A stretch of 64,000 nucleotides of DNA, taken from Botryotinia globosa. Its lineage: Eukaryota; Ascomycota; Leotiomycetes; Helotiales; Sclerotiniaceae. The position numbers were made by a program, and so were the translations under genes. This document shows, piece after piece, positions 1 to 11,394 of this stretch. Numbering within the stretch: position 1 is the first letter of the stretch; every line of letters begins with the position of its first letter. The stretch spans positions 2,108,001 to 2,172,000 of the forward strand of contig RCSZ01000012.1 in NCBI GenBank assembly GCA_014898425.1, read 5' to 3'. The notes below the pieces were generated by a model. That model was not told the DNA's origin and ran no database searches. It was given only the letters and a program-made list of their open reading frames with translations.

Positions 1-396
1 GGGCTTCTAATATTCTAGGTGAGAACCCGAAGGAAACCCGTGTAAGAAACTAATATCGCGTATGATTTTCAACTTAATCAAATTCGGGGGGATTCAATCA
101 TTTACCTCTTACGTTGAGGATCAATACACTCACTGACTGGCATGCAAGTGAATATTGATATCCACAGAAATATGAATAAGACATGCGCCGATTCCCCTCT
201 TTGCCCCCACCAACCCCGCGTACTGTGCTAGTTCATACATACTACATAGCTGCAGTCGTCGATCATACGTCACGTATCTAAGTATTCCATTGTATTCATA
301 TAAACTGGACAGGTTGGTAAAACAACTACATTCTGTATTTCAAACAGAATTTCATAATATCGCTAATCCTCAGAATCTATCCTAGCAAGCCCAACT
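1..396. other. Intergenic, upstream of cyclase-family gene
   Basis: No coding sequence is supported here. It contains the presumed promoter of the gene starting at 397; a TATA-like stretch (catataaa) lies near position 297. The remainder shows no repeat or RNA gene that I can recognise. Confidence 0.4.
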
Positions 397-1859
397 ATGC
401 CATCCTCTTCATCTCTACTACCCCCAACCCCATCGTTCTCCTCGCTCCCTCTCCAAGCTAGCGGCCCCCGCGGCAATGCATGGGGTCTACATGGCCCTAC
501 CGACCAGCTCGGATGTCTCAATCGTCTCACTCCAGAAAATACCATTGAAGCTGCCAAAGAAATAAAATACGGCATTCGAATATCTACCGACTGGGCTTTG
601 GACAAACCCAAAGTCCCATGTTTTGGACGTGTACAGTTTGAACAAAAGATCATACATAAAAGTCCAAGAACCGTGAATGATGACGTGCTGGTATTGAATA
701 CACAAAGTAGTAGTCAATGGGATGGATTTAGACATTTTGGTTGGTTCTTCAGAAACGGATTCGGAAATTGGCGGATGACTTATTTGAGATTTTATACAGG
801 ATATCAAGACTCAAAGGTTTACTTCAATGGGTGCACCCAAGAAGAAATCCACTATTCGACACGAAATGGAATCGACGGCACGTAGTTTCGCGCAAGGCCC
901 CTATCCACACAGTTCACCTGCTGACAGCCTCTGCTTGTAGTCTGGGTAGAAAATGGCGGTATAGTCGGTCGTGGTGTCCTTCTTGACTACGCATACTGGG
1001 CCAAGTCCCAAGGTCGTGCTGTCAACCCTCTGACAACAATCAAAATACCCTTATCTGAGATCAAAGCTGTGGCCGAAGCTCAAAATGTCACATTCCGTCC
1101 AGGTGACATCCTGTTTATTCGTACTGGGTACCTTCGCGCTTGTAAGTCTTTCCCATACTCTGATAATATTGATATAGAATCCGAGATTTCCAATAGTCTG
1201 TATTCCAACCCGGAAATGAAATAAGATGCTTTGAGTTTCTAAATTCAATTAGAATAACTTCAACCCAGTCTACAAATCCAGGCTATTGGCCATTGATCCT
1301 TAGTTTTATTTCTATTATAATAGATACTGACGCTTCTCCCGCCTCATTCAGTTGAAGCTCTGTCTTCTTCCGAAGCGGCTACCCTCGCCACCGCTTCCAA
1401 AATGACAACAATAGGCCTTGAGGCCTGCCCTGAAGTGTTAGAATGGCTATGGAGTCAAGAGTTCTCCGCTGCTGCTGGAGACCAACCCGCTCTAGAATCC
1501 CTTCCTTTTGATCTTACAAACCAACACTGGATGCACGAATGGCTCCTTGCCGGATGGGGAATGCCAATTGGAGAGCTATTTGATTTGGAACGATTGGGAG
1601 AGGAGTGTAGAAAATTGAAGAAGTGGACGTTCTTTTTTAGCAGTGTACCTTTAAAGGTATGTTGATGAGCTCTCTTTAGCATGGTTTATTGCTTCCACTT
1701 TAGTGAACTAGATTACCATTTGATTTGTGATGTGTCGGAAAGCAATCAAGTTGGGAGATGCATATCGGTAATCGAAATTCACAATCGATGCCAATGCTAA
1801 CAAATGACAAGGTACCGGGAGGTGTTGCGAGTCCTCCAAATGGGGTTGCGATTTTATGA
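397..1859 (+). CDS. Cyclase-family (kynurenine formamidase-like) protein, five exons
   Basis: Spliced model: 397-739, 800-877, 941-1141, 1352-1656, 1812-1859, giving 324 residues. All junctions keep frame and rebuild a continuous protein of the fungal 'putative cyclase' family (PF04199 type). Visible family landmarks: WDGFRHFG at residues 108-115 (likely metal-site region containing His113), GRGVLLDYA about 150-158, GDQPALE about 250-256, HEWLLAGWG 269-277, and the typical C-terminal PGGVASPPNGVAIL. The family hydrolyses amide or lactone bonds in bacteria; the substrate of the fungal members is not known to me. No signal peptide, so probably cytosolic. Intron 2 (878-940) appears to use a GC donor. 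The gene converges on the bZIP gene, 416 bp away. Confidence 0.88.
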
Positions 1860-2275
1860 GGTATTACTGAATTCAAAATAGCAGTACATGCATTTCTGGT
1901 TATGGCAACCTGCTCAAATCATTCGATTTGGTCCCGTTCATGTGCCGGAAATCTTCCCTGGCAATGAGAAAAACGGATAGCTTATGATCAAACTCACCAC
2001 CTACAAGATCGTGCAAGAGACAGTGCAATGAAAATGAGAGCTTTATTGGAAGTAAATTTTATGACTAGTGAATGGATGGCATAGCAGCTCGTTCTGAGCA
2101 TGATGTAGTAAAGGAAAAACGGGTATCTAAACTTCCGTGAGAGTAATTGTAATCTACACTAATATATCCAATCATTATAAATCGTACATCGCGTTGGGTT
2201 GCGTTGCACCCATCAAGAAAACTCCCCCTCTAACATGAATGTAACCCATAATGAGATTGCTAAGACAGAGATGTC
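1860..2275. other. Intergenic between convergent genes
   Basis: Sequence between the stop of the cyclase-family gene and the stop of the bZIP gene. It presumably holds both 3' untranslated regions. I see no gene, RNA or repeat in it. Confidence 0.5.
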
Positions 2276-3640
2276 TTAGCTTGGAGACACTTCGATTGGG
2301 TCCGTCACGAACCGAGCCTCCAAAGCATCCCGTACTTCGAATTCCTCGAGTGCGGCCCCGAATCTACAATTGTTAGCTCATTCAGATCTGATAGAAAGAC
2401 AAAGAAACAACCACACGTACCCGTAACATCTGACTTTGGGTAAAAGCTCTTCACTCATGCTCTTCAGGTCGATATCCGTTAACTCTAGAAATCGTGGATG
2501 TCCCAGTACCATACCCCATGCCATAACCGGTGTAATCTCTCCATTCAAGTCTAACCTCTTACTCAAATCTAACAAATTAGCTAGATCGCTCTTGCTCAAG
2601 TCCCACGTTTTTTGTTTTGGAACAACCCCATTCAATCCATCTGATTCATGACTATGTGGCAGACAATGCCCAAAAGGTATATCTGGGTGCATCTCCATAT
2701 CTGGTTCTGGAGGACAAGTAGCCATTAAAGCATGGCCAGAGAAAAACTCTCCATCAGCATCGCCACATCGTTCGACTAAGAATTGCATGTGATCCATACA
2801 GGGTCTCTCGAGTCTGATATCAGTATGTTGCCGTTAGCTATTGTCGGGGAGGCGATAAGAACGTTCTGGAGGAATCTTTGCCATACGTTAAAACAAAGTC
2901 AATTCCTGCTTGATCATAATCCACACCTGGAAGTTGCTGATGGCCCACGCTGCTATCATTTCCATTGTAAAATCGATGCGCTCCTCCCAGCCGAGGTGAT
3001 CCAGCATCGTAATAGGTACTGTTTGAATTTGAGTTCGAAGAGTGGCTTAGAGGTGGAGGACTGAATGATAAAGAGCCTGGCGCATAACTGCCGGCCTGAC
3101 TATCACTCGATTTATATCCTAAACTCGGATTATTTGTGAATTCGTCGACTCCTCCGCTGCCATTCCACGATATACCGTGTTGCGCGAGGAGTTGCTTCAA
3201 TTGTCGATTTTCTTCCGCGAGAGATTGTTTGCTTTGAGTGACGTTGCTAAAATTTTCTTTTAATCGAAATACCTCTTGCTCTAGGGCTTTGATATATAAT
3301 TCCTTGCGCTCTCGGTGGGTTCTAGGAGACATTAGTGAAAGTACAAATCCTATCCCTCATACCAGTATACCTCTGAGCTTGACGATTTAATTCCTGCCTC
3401 CTTGTTAAAGCAGGTTTACTATCGGGTTTGGGTCCTCTTCTTTTCGGTGTCGAGCCGTCGACTGTTCTGAAATTTAGTTTCCAATTGGAATGAGTTGGGA
3501 TGAATCTGGAGAATCATACCCCGCGTAGACTTCTTTTCTGTGAGGCCTTTGAGGAAACTTAAACTGGACGAAAGAGGAGATTTTCCTGCTTCTGATTGCC
3601 CACTGGCATAATCGCAATTGTCGGTTTCCGCGGTAGACAT
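2276..3640 (-). CDS. bZIP transcription factor (Yap/AP-1-like basic region), five exons
   Basis: Exons in transcription order: 3640-3520, 3461-3371, 3321-2887, 2813-2421, 2363-2276; 375 residues. The basic region at about residues 61-78 reads RRQELNRQAQRTHRERK, matching the N-x-x-A-Q-x-x-x-R pattern of fungal Yap/AP-1 factors, with His at the position often held by Phe. A leucine-zipper coiled coil follows (about 78-118), then a Ser/Asn-rich stretch and a conserved C-terminal region starting ERPCMDHMQFL (about 218-228), seen in a group of fungal bZIP regulators. Nuclear role in transcription is inferred from family. The N-terminus carries a Ser-rich segment. Upstream, within 60-230 bp of the start, lies a long 9-bp minisatellite that may fall in the 5' leader. 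Target genes are unknown. Confidence 0.88.
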
Positions 3641-3696
3641 TGTAGCGTAAATTGATAAAAGTGATGAGAAAGCAAAGATATGCCTATCTTACCAGC

Positions 3697-3866
3697 GTTG
3701 TTGTTGTTGTTGTTGATGTTGTTGATGTTGTTGATGTTGTTGATGTTGTTGATGTTGTTGATGTTGTTGATGTTGTTGATGTTGTTGATGTTGTTGATGT
3801 TGTTGATGTTGTTGATGTTGTTGATGTTGTTGATGTTGTTGATGTTGTTGCTGCTGTTGCTGCTGT
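3697..3866. repeat. 9-bp minisatellite (TTGTTGATG)n
   Basis: About fifteen head-to-tail copies of TTGTTGATG at a strict 9-bp spacing (GATG cores from 3715 to 3841), flanked by plain TTG repeats on the left and CTG/TTG repeats on the right. On the bZIP gene's strand it reads (CATCAACAA)n and lies upstream of that gene's start codon. Long open frames across it (poly Val-Asp or Thr-Ser) are products of the repeat, not genes. Confidence 0.95.
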
Positions 3867-4353
3867 AGATCTCAAGGCGTGCGCGGAGAAGCGATGAAGG
3901 GGCGAGGTTGTCGCAAGTTGGTTGTTGATTGATTGATTAGCAGCGTGGCATACTTCCAGTAAGTCGAAGTAAGTCGAAGTAAGTCGATAGTATTCTCTAA
4001 AGTTGGATTGAACAATCATTGATTTTGTCGGACCAATAAGTTCAGTCTTGATTCTGGAAATTGTCCGCGGGGCAATGAACATTCGAAAGCCAAGATCAGC
4101 CAAGATCAATCCAATCATTGTGTACTAGGTAGGTATGATTACATACTTCGTCGGGGCCACTGTTAGTAGCTGGAGGTCTTCGTATTCCATGAGCAAACTT
4201 TGGATATCGTGATTACTAAGTCCTGGCTAACTCTACCTATGACTACCGAGGTACTACTAGGTACTCCAGCTACTCGATGAGTGACGAACTGGTATGTACT
4301 GTATGTACTCATCCCTCATCCCCTCATCCCCTCCCTCTCCAACATTTCCATCG

Positions 4354-4459
4354 GCTCTCACCTCTCACATCTCACCTCTCACCTCTCACCTCTCACCTCT
4401 CACCTCTCACCTCTCACCTCTCACCTCTCACCTCTCACCTCTCACCTCTCACCTCTCAC
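4354..4459. repeat. 7-bp minisatellite (CTCACCT)n
   Basis: About fifteen near-perfect tandem copies of CTCACCT, preceded by a shorter run of ccctcat repeats (about 4311-4335). The repeat lies between the divergently transcribed bZIP and acyltransferase genes, about 270 bp upstream of the latter. Confidence 0.95.
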
Positions 4460-4726
4460 GCGACCTAATGTCATTCCCCATAAATGCATCTCATCTACAA
4501 GCACAAGCACAACCTTAGCACTCAAAGCCCAAGCTTGTGGATCTGCTTTGAGCAACGCTTGGTTATTCATGATGCCCGTGTGCTGAGCTCCATATTTCCA
4601 TGAGTAAGCAACACAGATGTATAATGAATGAATGAGCCACCAGCTTTGAATTTCTCTTGTGACCTCCACTGATGTGTTTGTTGTCTGCCCCTCATCCCTT
4701 CTGTTTGCAATCTCAAGACAGCCACA
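4460..4726 (+). promoter_or_regulatory. Promoter/leader region of acyltransferase gene
   Basis: This non-coding sequence separates the CTCACCT minisatellite from the acyltransferase start codon. No clear TATA box or recognised operator is visible; assignment as promoter rests on position only. Confidence 0.3.
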
Positions 4727-5726
4727 ATGAGTCTCAATGTTGTATACACGAGCATTCGTGGATTTCTCATTGTGTTACCATGGGCCCTCGAATTGGTCCT
4801 CATGGACCTCATCATCTCTTTTCTCTTACCCGTCAGTTACCTTTTCCCTAACTGGGTATACAATGCGTCGTCGTTCGTCGCCTTTACAAACTGGAATTGG
4901 ATACAAGTCATTTTTGAGGTCTTCAATGGAGGCAAAATTACCATTTCCGGCGACACTCTTCCGGAAGGCGAAACCGCGATTGTCATTGCAAATCATGTCA
5001 GTTGGACCGACTTCTACATGATTCAAGCACTTGCTATCAGAGCTGGCATGCTTGGAAGGTGTAGATGGTTTGCCAAGATTGAATTGCGATGGGTTCCATT
5101 ACTTGGATGGGGAATTTGGGGGATGGGTATGCCTATGGTCAGTAGAAATTGGCTGAAGGATAAGAAAGAGCTGGATCGAGTTTTTGCAGGAGTCGTAGTA
5201 AAAAAATGGCCACAGTGTAAGCTATGCGTACTATCTACCCCCACTTAAGGTGATTTGGTAGTGCTAACTCATCTATCTTCCAGGGCTCATCAGCTTTAGT
5301 GAAGCGACACGATACACCCCCAAGAAATACGAAGAAGCAAAAACATGGTGTAAACAAAACAATCGACCTCTCCCCAAGCACCTTCTGTATCCACGAACCA
5401 AAGGCTTCGTAACAACAGTACAGCATCTGCGAAAGGCTAAACATGTCAAAGCCGTTTACGATATGACGATCGCATATTCGCATCATAATAAATGGCATCA
5501 AGCACCAACCATTTGGGAATCTCTGAGTTGCGGGGACTTGAGCGGAAAACGAGGATACAAATTCCATGTGGAAGTCAAGCGATTTCTATTGGAGGACTTG
5601 CCAGAGACTGACGAAGGATTGGCAAAATGGCTGGAAGCCAGATGGATAGAGAAAGGGGAATACTTGGAAGAAAAGAGGGAAGAGTGGTCCAGAGCTGGTA
5701 ACGGACATAAGCCAATCACGGCATAG
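4727..5726 (+). CDS. PlsC-type lysophospholipid acyltransferase (AGPAT/LCLAT1-like)
   Basis: Exons 4727-5216 and 5284-5726, 310 residues; the intron (5217-5283) has GTAAGC...CAG borders. An N-terminal hydrophobic stretch (about residues 10-42) suggests ER membrane anchoring. The catalytic H-x4-D motif is present as NHVSWTD (His90, Asp95), and the second acyltransferase block appears as FSEATRY (about 168-174), the variant EATR of the usual EGTR. Members transfer acyl chains to lysophosphatidic acid or related lysophospholipids in phospholipid remodelling. Length and motif order fit the eukaryotic LCLAT1/AGPAT4-like branch better than the short bacterial PlsC. The exact acceptor lipid cannot be told from sequence. 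Confidence 0.88.
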
Positions 5727-6328
5727 TTGTCGCAGCAATTTGTCAATCTTTTCTCTTGTTTGGGATGTCTAGCTGGATATATATAGAGTAGATTAGACGA
5801 GCGCATCTGTTGCTCTTTCCCTAGATTGAATTCTCTCTACAGCCTGAGATTGCTTGTATAATTGTTAGAGTTACTAGAATGGATAAGAAGCATCCCTTTG
5901 TTCCCGTCAACACCAAACCCTCGAGAGCATGTCCCCCAATCCCCGCACGCAAATTATTTCCCGAACACAAAGAAAAGTTTTTCCAAAATGCTGTCTCAAA
6001 ACGTTCCATTCCTTAAATTCCGAAGCATTGGGGAGTATTGCTGTTTATTGTGTACTGAAAGTGGAATAATCACAGGTTAACAAAGGTTTCCATGCTTCGT
6101 TATCAATTCTGGAGGCAATCCTACATTTCCCAATGAATCGAATATGTCTTTCCTCATTTCCATTTCCATCCAATACCCGATCTCGAACTTTTCAAAGATC
6201 TCAGCCATCGTCGATCGTAACCTCAAACAGTATATCGAGATAGACAATTGACTTCAGCACATTCTCAAGCATTGAATCACCCAAGCACAGTACTCCCTAG
6301 ACAGTCTCATATATTGAAAGAATACAAA
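5727..6328. other. Intergenic
   Basis: No supported gene, RNA or repeat. It holds the 3' end of the acyltransferase transcript and the upstream region of the small tail-anchored protein gene. Confidence 0.45.
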
Positions 6329-6751
6329 ATGCCGACAGGCGCACTTTCAATATCCATCCCCGACACACCTACTACCCCAACAACTACTACAAAACACTCC
6401 GCTACTCGCCCAACTTTCTTCCCTACAGTTGCTTGGTGGAGACGATTCCCAAGGCCAAGATTCCCGAGCTATCATCCCTCAAACTACAACACTCACGGGT
6501 CCAGAAATGGCACCCATGACGAAAATGGAACAGCGACAATGGAAGAAGGCTTATTGAGCGACGGTGAAAGAGAAGATTTTGATGGGGTGATTCCTAGGGC
6601 TGGCATGCAAAGTGACTCAGGTTCCAGTTATTGGAAACGGGTCAGTGGTGAAGGGCGGAGGATCGGAAGGCTGAGACTAATAGTGGAGATTATTGGTGCT
6701 GTCGGGGTTGTTGTTGCAGTTGTTGGGTTAGTTCTCTTAGTTTTTGGGTAG
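6329..6751 (+). CDS. Small tail-anchored membrane protein, function unknown
   Basis: Single exon, 140 residues from ATG at 6329, chosen because it has an A-rich context (caaaatgcc). An in-frame extension to 6248 would need a non-ATG start. The N-terminal half is Thr/Pro/Ser-rich and disordered, the middle is acidic, and residues about 117-139 form one strongly hydrophobic helix (IVEIIGAVGVVVAVVGLVLL) at the extreme C-terminus, preceded by Arg-rich sequence. This is the layout of a tail-anchored protein facing the cytosol. I do not recognise the family and assign no function. Confidence 0.6.
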   Translation: MPTGALSISIPDTPTTPTTTTKHSATRPTFFPTVAWWRRFPRPRFPSYHPSNYNTHGSRNGTHDENGTATMEEGLLSDGEREDFDGVIPRAGMQSDSGSSYWKRVSGEGRRIGRLRLIVEIIGAVGVVVAVVGLVLLVFG

Positions 6752-8056
6752 CAATAGGAGAAATATATGAGGCTGCGGGATGTGAATTGGAACGTGATTG
6801 AACTGATGACTAGCGATGTAGAGTAGTTAGCACTTGGTTGTAATAACCAAGAATTGAAGAGAACCGATTTCAACCTTCAGCGTAAAGTCTTTCAAACATC
6901 TCACGGCATCATTCCCCGCCTCATTTAAACATTCTTCCTTTGAATATACTAGCTAGTTCTGGAATCTAGATTTGGTTCTCTCGTAAATCTGTATTATTCG
7001 ATACATGTCTATTTGAACTTGACTCAAACCTTCACTCGCCCATATTGCACTCATATCTCCCGCGAGGCAATTGGATATCATTTGGATGCATTTTCACCAT
7101 TGCGTGTGGTTCGTTGTCGTATGATACCGGCTTGTGAAGTTATTCTACGGGAGTAAAAAATGGGAAAAGAGGATTGTGATTCCAATCGAAGCTTTGATGT
7201 ATGGTATAGTATTCCATGTCTGTGCTTCGAATCCTTATGTATAAAGTGCTTGAAATCTAAGATATAAACTGGGACAGTAGAGGGACAGAGCCTAACTGTA
7301 GAGTTTAGAGGATTCGGAGACTTTGATTGATTTTCAATGTTGCGCAGCACAAGGGCTCAATGTCGTCGCGTTAGTTGCACATTAACATGCTTCTTATTAT
7401 ATTATCAGAAAGGGTCTAACAAATCACATCATACACAGCGGAAAATGATCTCTGCTGTAAGCTCGAAGCCTGCGAACTCCATGAATCAACCGTCTTCCGA
7501 GTTTTGTGGTGTGGCTGGAATTATGCGAACAATGGAAACTTTGTTTCCTGATACGTGTTAGTCCAATTCATCTGTCATGCTTCGATGTTTTCCAACGGAG
7601 TAAGCACCTCAGAATTCCCAACAATGATTTGGAATCATTGCAGGATGGCCATTTCACAATGTGGAATCGTCCTATCACCGTGGTACGCATACACAAGATG
7701 CCAATATCAATAGTAAATCGGCTTCTACAGCATGAAATTTTGGAATCAGACGAAAATCGCAAGGGTGAAAAGGCACTTCAGTGTGATTAGCGATGATGTA
7801 TTAAATGACAGCTACACAGCCTTTCTTTGACAATTCTTTTCCATCTTCAAATTCAAATTGAACCGTGGGTTCTCATTCATCGCCAACATTTAACTCACGT
7901 CGCTACGATTTGAAAGGACGTATTCCCAAGATTCTGAATCCTTTTTCGTATCTCATACCATCCTACACAGCTCGGAATCTCATTTATCTCTCCTGCATCT
8001 CCCCTACCAGAATCAACCCTACAATAGATTAACATACCCCAAGGTCGACCTTGACC
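6752..8056. other. Intergenic, no convincing gene
   Basis: Short open frames up to about 95 codons exist on both strands but lack family resemblance, consistent splice sites or composition typical of coding sequence. I see no RNA gene or repeat. Confidence 0.4.
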
Positions 8057-9481
8057 ATGTATCTCTCTCAAACATTTCTCCTTACTCCCATCATTCTTGC
8101 AGCTTCGATAATCATTCGACATCATTCTCGAGACGCAGCAGCATACTTTCTTGACAATAATCCCAATGGCTCGACCATCATTGCTATGAGGATGTCCCGA
8201 GAGGATGGAACTCTGTCCCTACCTACTCGAACTTCTACTGGAGGAAAGGGGATGCTCGGTCTAGATGCTCCAGCAGCAAATTCTACCGCAGCCCCTGCAC
8301 CTGGAGATAAAGGTGTGAATCAAATTCAATACAACGTTAAAAAGAGATCTTCATACTGACTCTATGATGTAGATAGTTTGTTTAGTCAGAACTCCATAAT
8401 TGTGTCAGGAGATGTAAGCAAATTCTTCCAAGATATAAGAGCATTGGCTCACAAACTTTAACTAATATCAATTAGAAGCTCTTCACTGTCAACACTGGAA
8501 GTAATACGTTGGCTTTGTTTTCGATTGACTCGAACGATTTCTTACATCCGCGTATGGTTGGTAGACCAGTGGATACTATGGGACAATTCCCCGTCGCCGT
8601 TGCTTATTCGCCAAAACTCAAGACTGGTAAGTCCTAGATCCCTCTTGATAGGACTATTCATATACAAGAGCCGATTGCTGATTATTCCTTAGCTTGCGTA
8701 CTAAATGGTGGTGCCGTAGCAGGAATATCTTGCTTTTTGACTCATTATAGTAAAGGGTTATTGGCCATTGGATCTTTCCGACCTATTGCCTTAAATCAGT
8801 ACGCATCACTCTTTCTCCAATTCTCACTCATCTAATTCATCTATATAGGACGACCCCACTCATCGGACCTGCCGGGACTGTCTCGGATCTTCTCTTCAAC
8901 CCCTCTCAAACCACCCTCTTAGCGTCCGTAAAAGGTGACGGGCTTGCTCCAGGCTCATTCATCGCCTATCCTGTCTCCCAAAGCGACAATAGCATTTCCA
9001 GTGTTCCCATCATCTCCGAGCCTCCACAAGTCCGCTTGAACTTTGGCATAAGTTTTCTCGGCTCTGACCATCGACTTGCTGTCTCGGATCCTGCGATTGG
9101 CGCATCGCTTATCTCAATTTCGTCATCCTCTATTGTGACGGCAGATGTTCCGATTGCTGTTGCTGGAGAGTCAGCAGTTTGTTGGACAGAATACAATAGT
9201 AAAAGAGGAGAAGTTTATCTGATGGACGTAGCTGTTTCTAATATTACAGTAGTAGATGCGAAAACGGGGGCAATCAAAAAGGGGATCCAGCAAGATGATG
9301 CGGGGCTGGGGAGTTTGGATGCTAGGCTTGGAGGAGACTTTTGTACGTGCTGAAGAGTGCGTCGGAGATCAATGTTATCAAGACAGCAGGTGGAAAAACT
9401 GTCCAGAGATTCAATTTGACAAATTTGGGAAGTAGACAGGGGTTTGTGGGGATGGCGACTTGGGGGTTTGGTCAAAACTAG
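8057..9481 (+). CDS. Secreted beta-propeller protein (lactonase/3-carboxymuconate-cyclase-like), possibly frameshifted
   Basis: Exons 8057-8312, 8373-8413, 8476-8626, 8693-8798, 8849-9342 and a sixth segment 9390-9481; 379 residues if the last 47-nt gap is an intron. The start ATG opens a signal-like hydrophobic N-terminus followed by AAYFLDNNPNGS, typical of a large fungal family of extracellular seven-bladed propellers. Other landmarks: FTVNTGSNTL, VLNGGAVAGISCF, GTVSDLLFNPS and a C-terminal LGSRQGF block. The supposed last intron would remove sequence that, read with one extra base at 9342, encodes a propeller strand (LYVLKSASEINVIK). A one-base deletion or sequencing error is therefore as likely as splicing. 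Enzymatic activity is unproven for the fungal family. Confidence 0.75.
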
Positions 9482-11277
9482 GGGATGGATGTGGATAGTA
9501 GGAGACGGATTATTGGATGAAATGAAAAGATTTCTAATTTATTGTTCAACTTGTGGGTTCCGATATTTGGAAATCGGTGGACTGATATGACAGCAAGAAA
9601 TTTTCAAGCAGATGGTTTGTCTTTGAACTGCTTATCTACCCCTTCATTTCTTCCGCTTAGATGAAGTGAATTTAAAGCAGCCAGAAATCAAAACGCGGGA
9701 GATCACTTAAGCTCATATTCTAGCCCACCAGCCTTAGAATTTGTTTTCACTCGAAAATTATTTATTTTTCGATGGGCTTTAGGCAGGCATGCAAGGCGAG
9801 GCCAGCATTTCAAACACACAGACAGACCACTCTGGTTTTCTTGCGTAGGCGCTACCACAATGCCATGAATCTTAGGATTACGACCTTAGCAAAAGTTACA
9901 AGGAACAAGGCAAGATTCTTACTGCGATAGACTTTCCTGTAGATTTTAATTGAATACAAAGAATACCTAAAATTGACAATCGATTCAACGTCTTGGTATT
10001 TTCGGAAGAGCAGAGCAAGGATTCCACTCTGCTCCAAACTCTTCTCCAATGTCTCAAAGTGACATCACGTTCCTCACTTGAAGTTTCGCGTTTGATGATT
10101 TTTTGAAGTAAGAAGCAAAGGAACTTGCGATTCGGACTTCGGAAACAATCATTGAAATTTAAACCGCTTGTACGAAGTGCGAGTAGACCACGTGTATATA
10201 CACGTACTCATCTGCATTAAATTTCCGGGGATTCCGGCAACAATACTTTCACACAGAGTCAAAAGAAACTTTCGTATACTCGTTTCTGTTTGCTTACCAA
10301 CAAGTCCCTTGTTCGTGAGAAAAGCAAACTATGGCGGTAGCTTCCATGGCTTTAACGCCATACAGTAACTAACTACCTTGCTCCAGAACAGATGGAAGAG
10401 GAAGAGAATGAGTAAAAATGTGATGAGTCTAACAAATCAACGCGCGTCCAATTCGTCAAAACTTTGACATCGCCACAGGGTCTAGGATTATGAGTTGGTA
10501 ATGTTGGTTGGTTGGTTCGCAAAGGATCTCACGTAGGTAAAATTCCTATACGCCAGAAATCGATTCATTTCGAGAAGAATTTTGAATCTTCATCTCTGAA
10601 TACAATACAAGACACTACTCCGTACCATTTTCAACTTTTGCATCACCTAGACCAGGTACCATATCATCTCCTGTGGGGTACACATATTGTCCACAATTTG
10701 CCATACCGGTATCTAATCGAACGAACTATTTTTCTACAAAGCTTCACGAAAAGTTGGGTCTCCCTACACTGACAGCAAGCCACAACCTCGTATTAGAGTC
10801 GGATTTACGGGTATCAGATTGACTAAACCTAGTAAGTCGATACTATTTTTTGTGGTTGATAGGTTCAATAAGTAGCCGTGGGCACCCTTTGAAGATCTTC
10901 GCAAATCAATCCAAAGGTCACTTCTTCCCTCACTCTCGTTCATTTAAGCCATTTTATACCAGACATTTGAATTCAAACTTCGCACTTTGAAGGTTTTATA
11001 TTAGTTGGTAAGTCATTATAGGGTACGCGAGTATGTGCTAGCGACTCAATTCCCATCTAACTGTTTGTTTTGGCGGGGTGATTGATAAAGCTCCAAGCTT
11101 TGAGAAACAATAAGAATACTATCAAATTTGCTAACAGCCATCTAGATCCCATCTAGATCTACAGTCTTTTCAAAAGATCGCGACATCCTCACATCACCAC
11201 AATCAATTTATACCTCCTACCTTTCTCGATTTTGCTTCATCGATTCCATTTTGTAACAAAAACAGAGTCTCGCAAAA
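9482..11277. other. Intergenic, no convincing gene
   Basis: About 1.8 kb with only short chance open frames. It includes the leader of the microprotein gene at 11278, whose last 130 bp are pyrimidine-rich and typical of an expressed fungal 5' leader. Confidence 0.4.
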
Positions 11278-11394
11278 ATGCTTCAGACCCTCGTAATTGT
11301 CCTCATCTGCATCGTGGCCGTCATTGTTATGATCGGTCTAGCCGCATTGATCAACACGGCAACGAAGAAGACAGGACCTAACATTCCTGTCTAA
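11278..11394 (+). CDS. 38-residue single-pass membrane microprotein
   Basis: ATG at 11278 in a strong context (gcaaaaatgc) opens a 38-codon frame ending TAA. The product begins MLQTLVIVLICIVAVIVM and is almost wholly one hydrophobic helix (residues 3-25), followed by a short polar tail, NTATKKTGPNIPV. The leader upstream is CT-rich with few upstream ATGs, as in highly expressed fungal transcripts. Such one-helix proteins are often subunits or regulators of membrane complexes, but nothing here indicates which. No family recognised; a chance ORF cannot be excluded. Confidence 0.5.
   Translation: MLQTLVIVLICIVAVIVMIGLAALINTATKKTGPNIPV

Noticed and set aside
363..807. Minus-strand open frames overlapping the cyclase gene
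   Set aside because: They are antisense to conserved exons and have no family resemblance of their own.
3652..4118. Val-Asp, Leu-Met or Thr-Ser repeat proteins
   Set aside because: They are translations of the 9-bp minisatellite in different frames.
3697..4459. CRISPR-like array
   Set aside because: Contiguous short tandem repeats without spacers, in a eukaryotic genome.
4277..4586. SPLTSH-repeat proteins
   Set aside because: They are the 7-bp minisatellite read in three frames.
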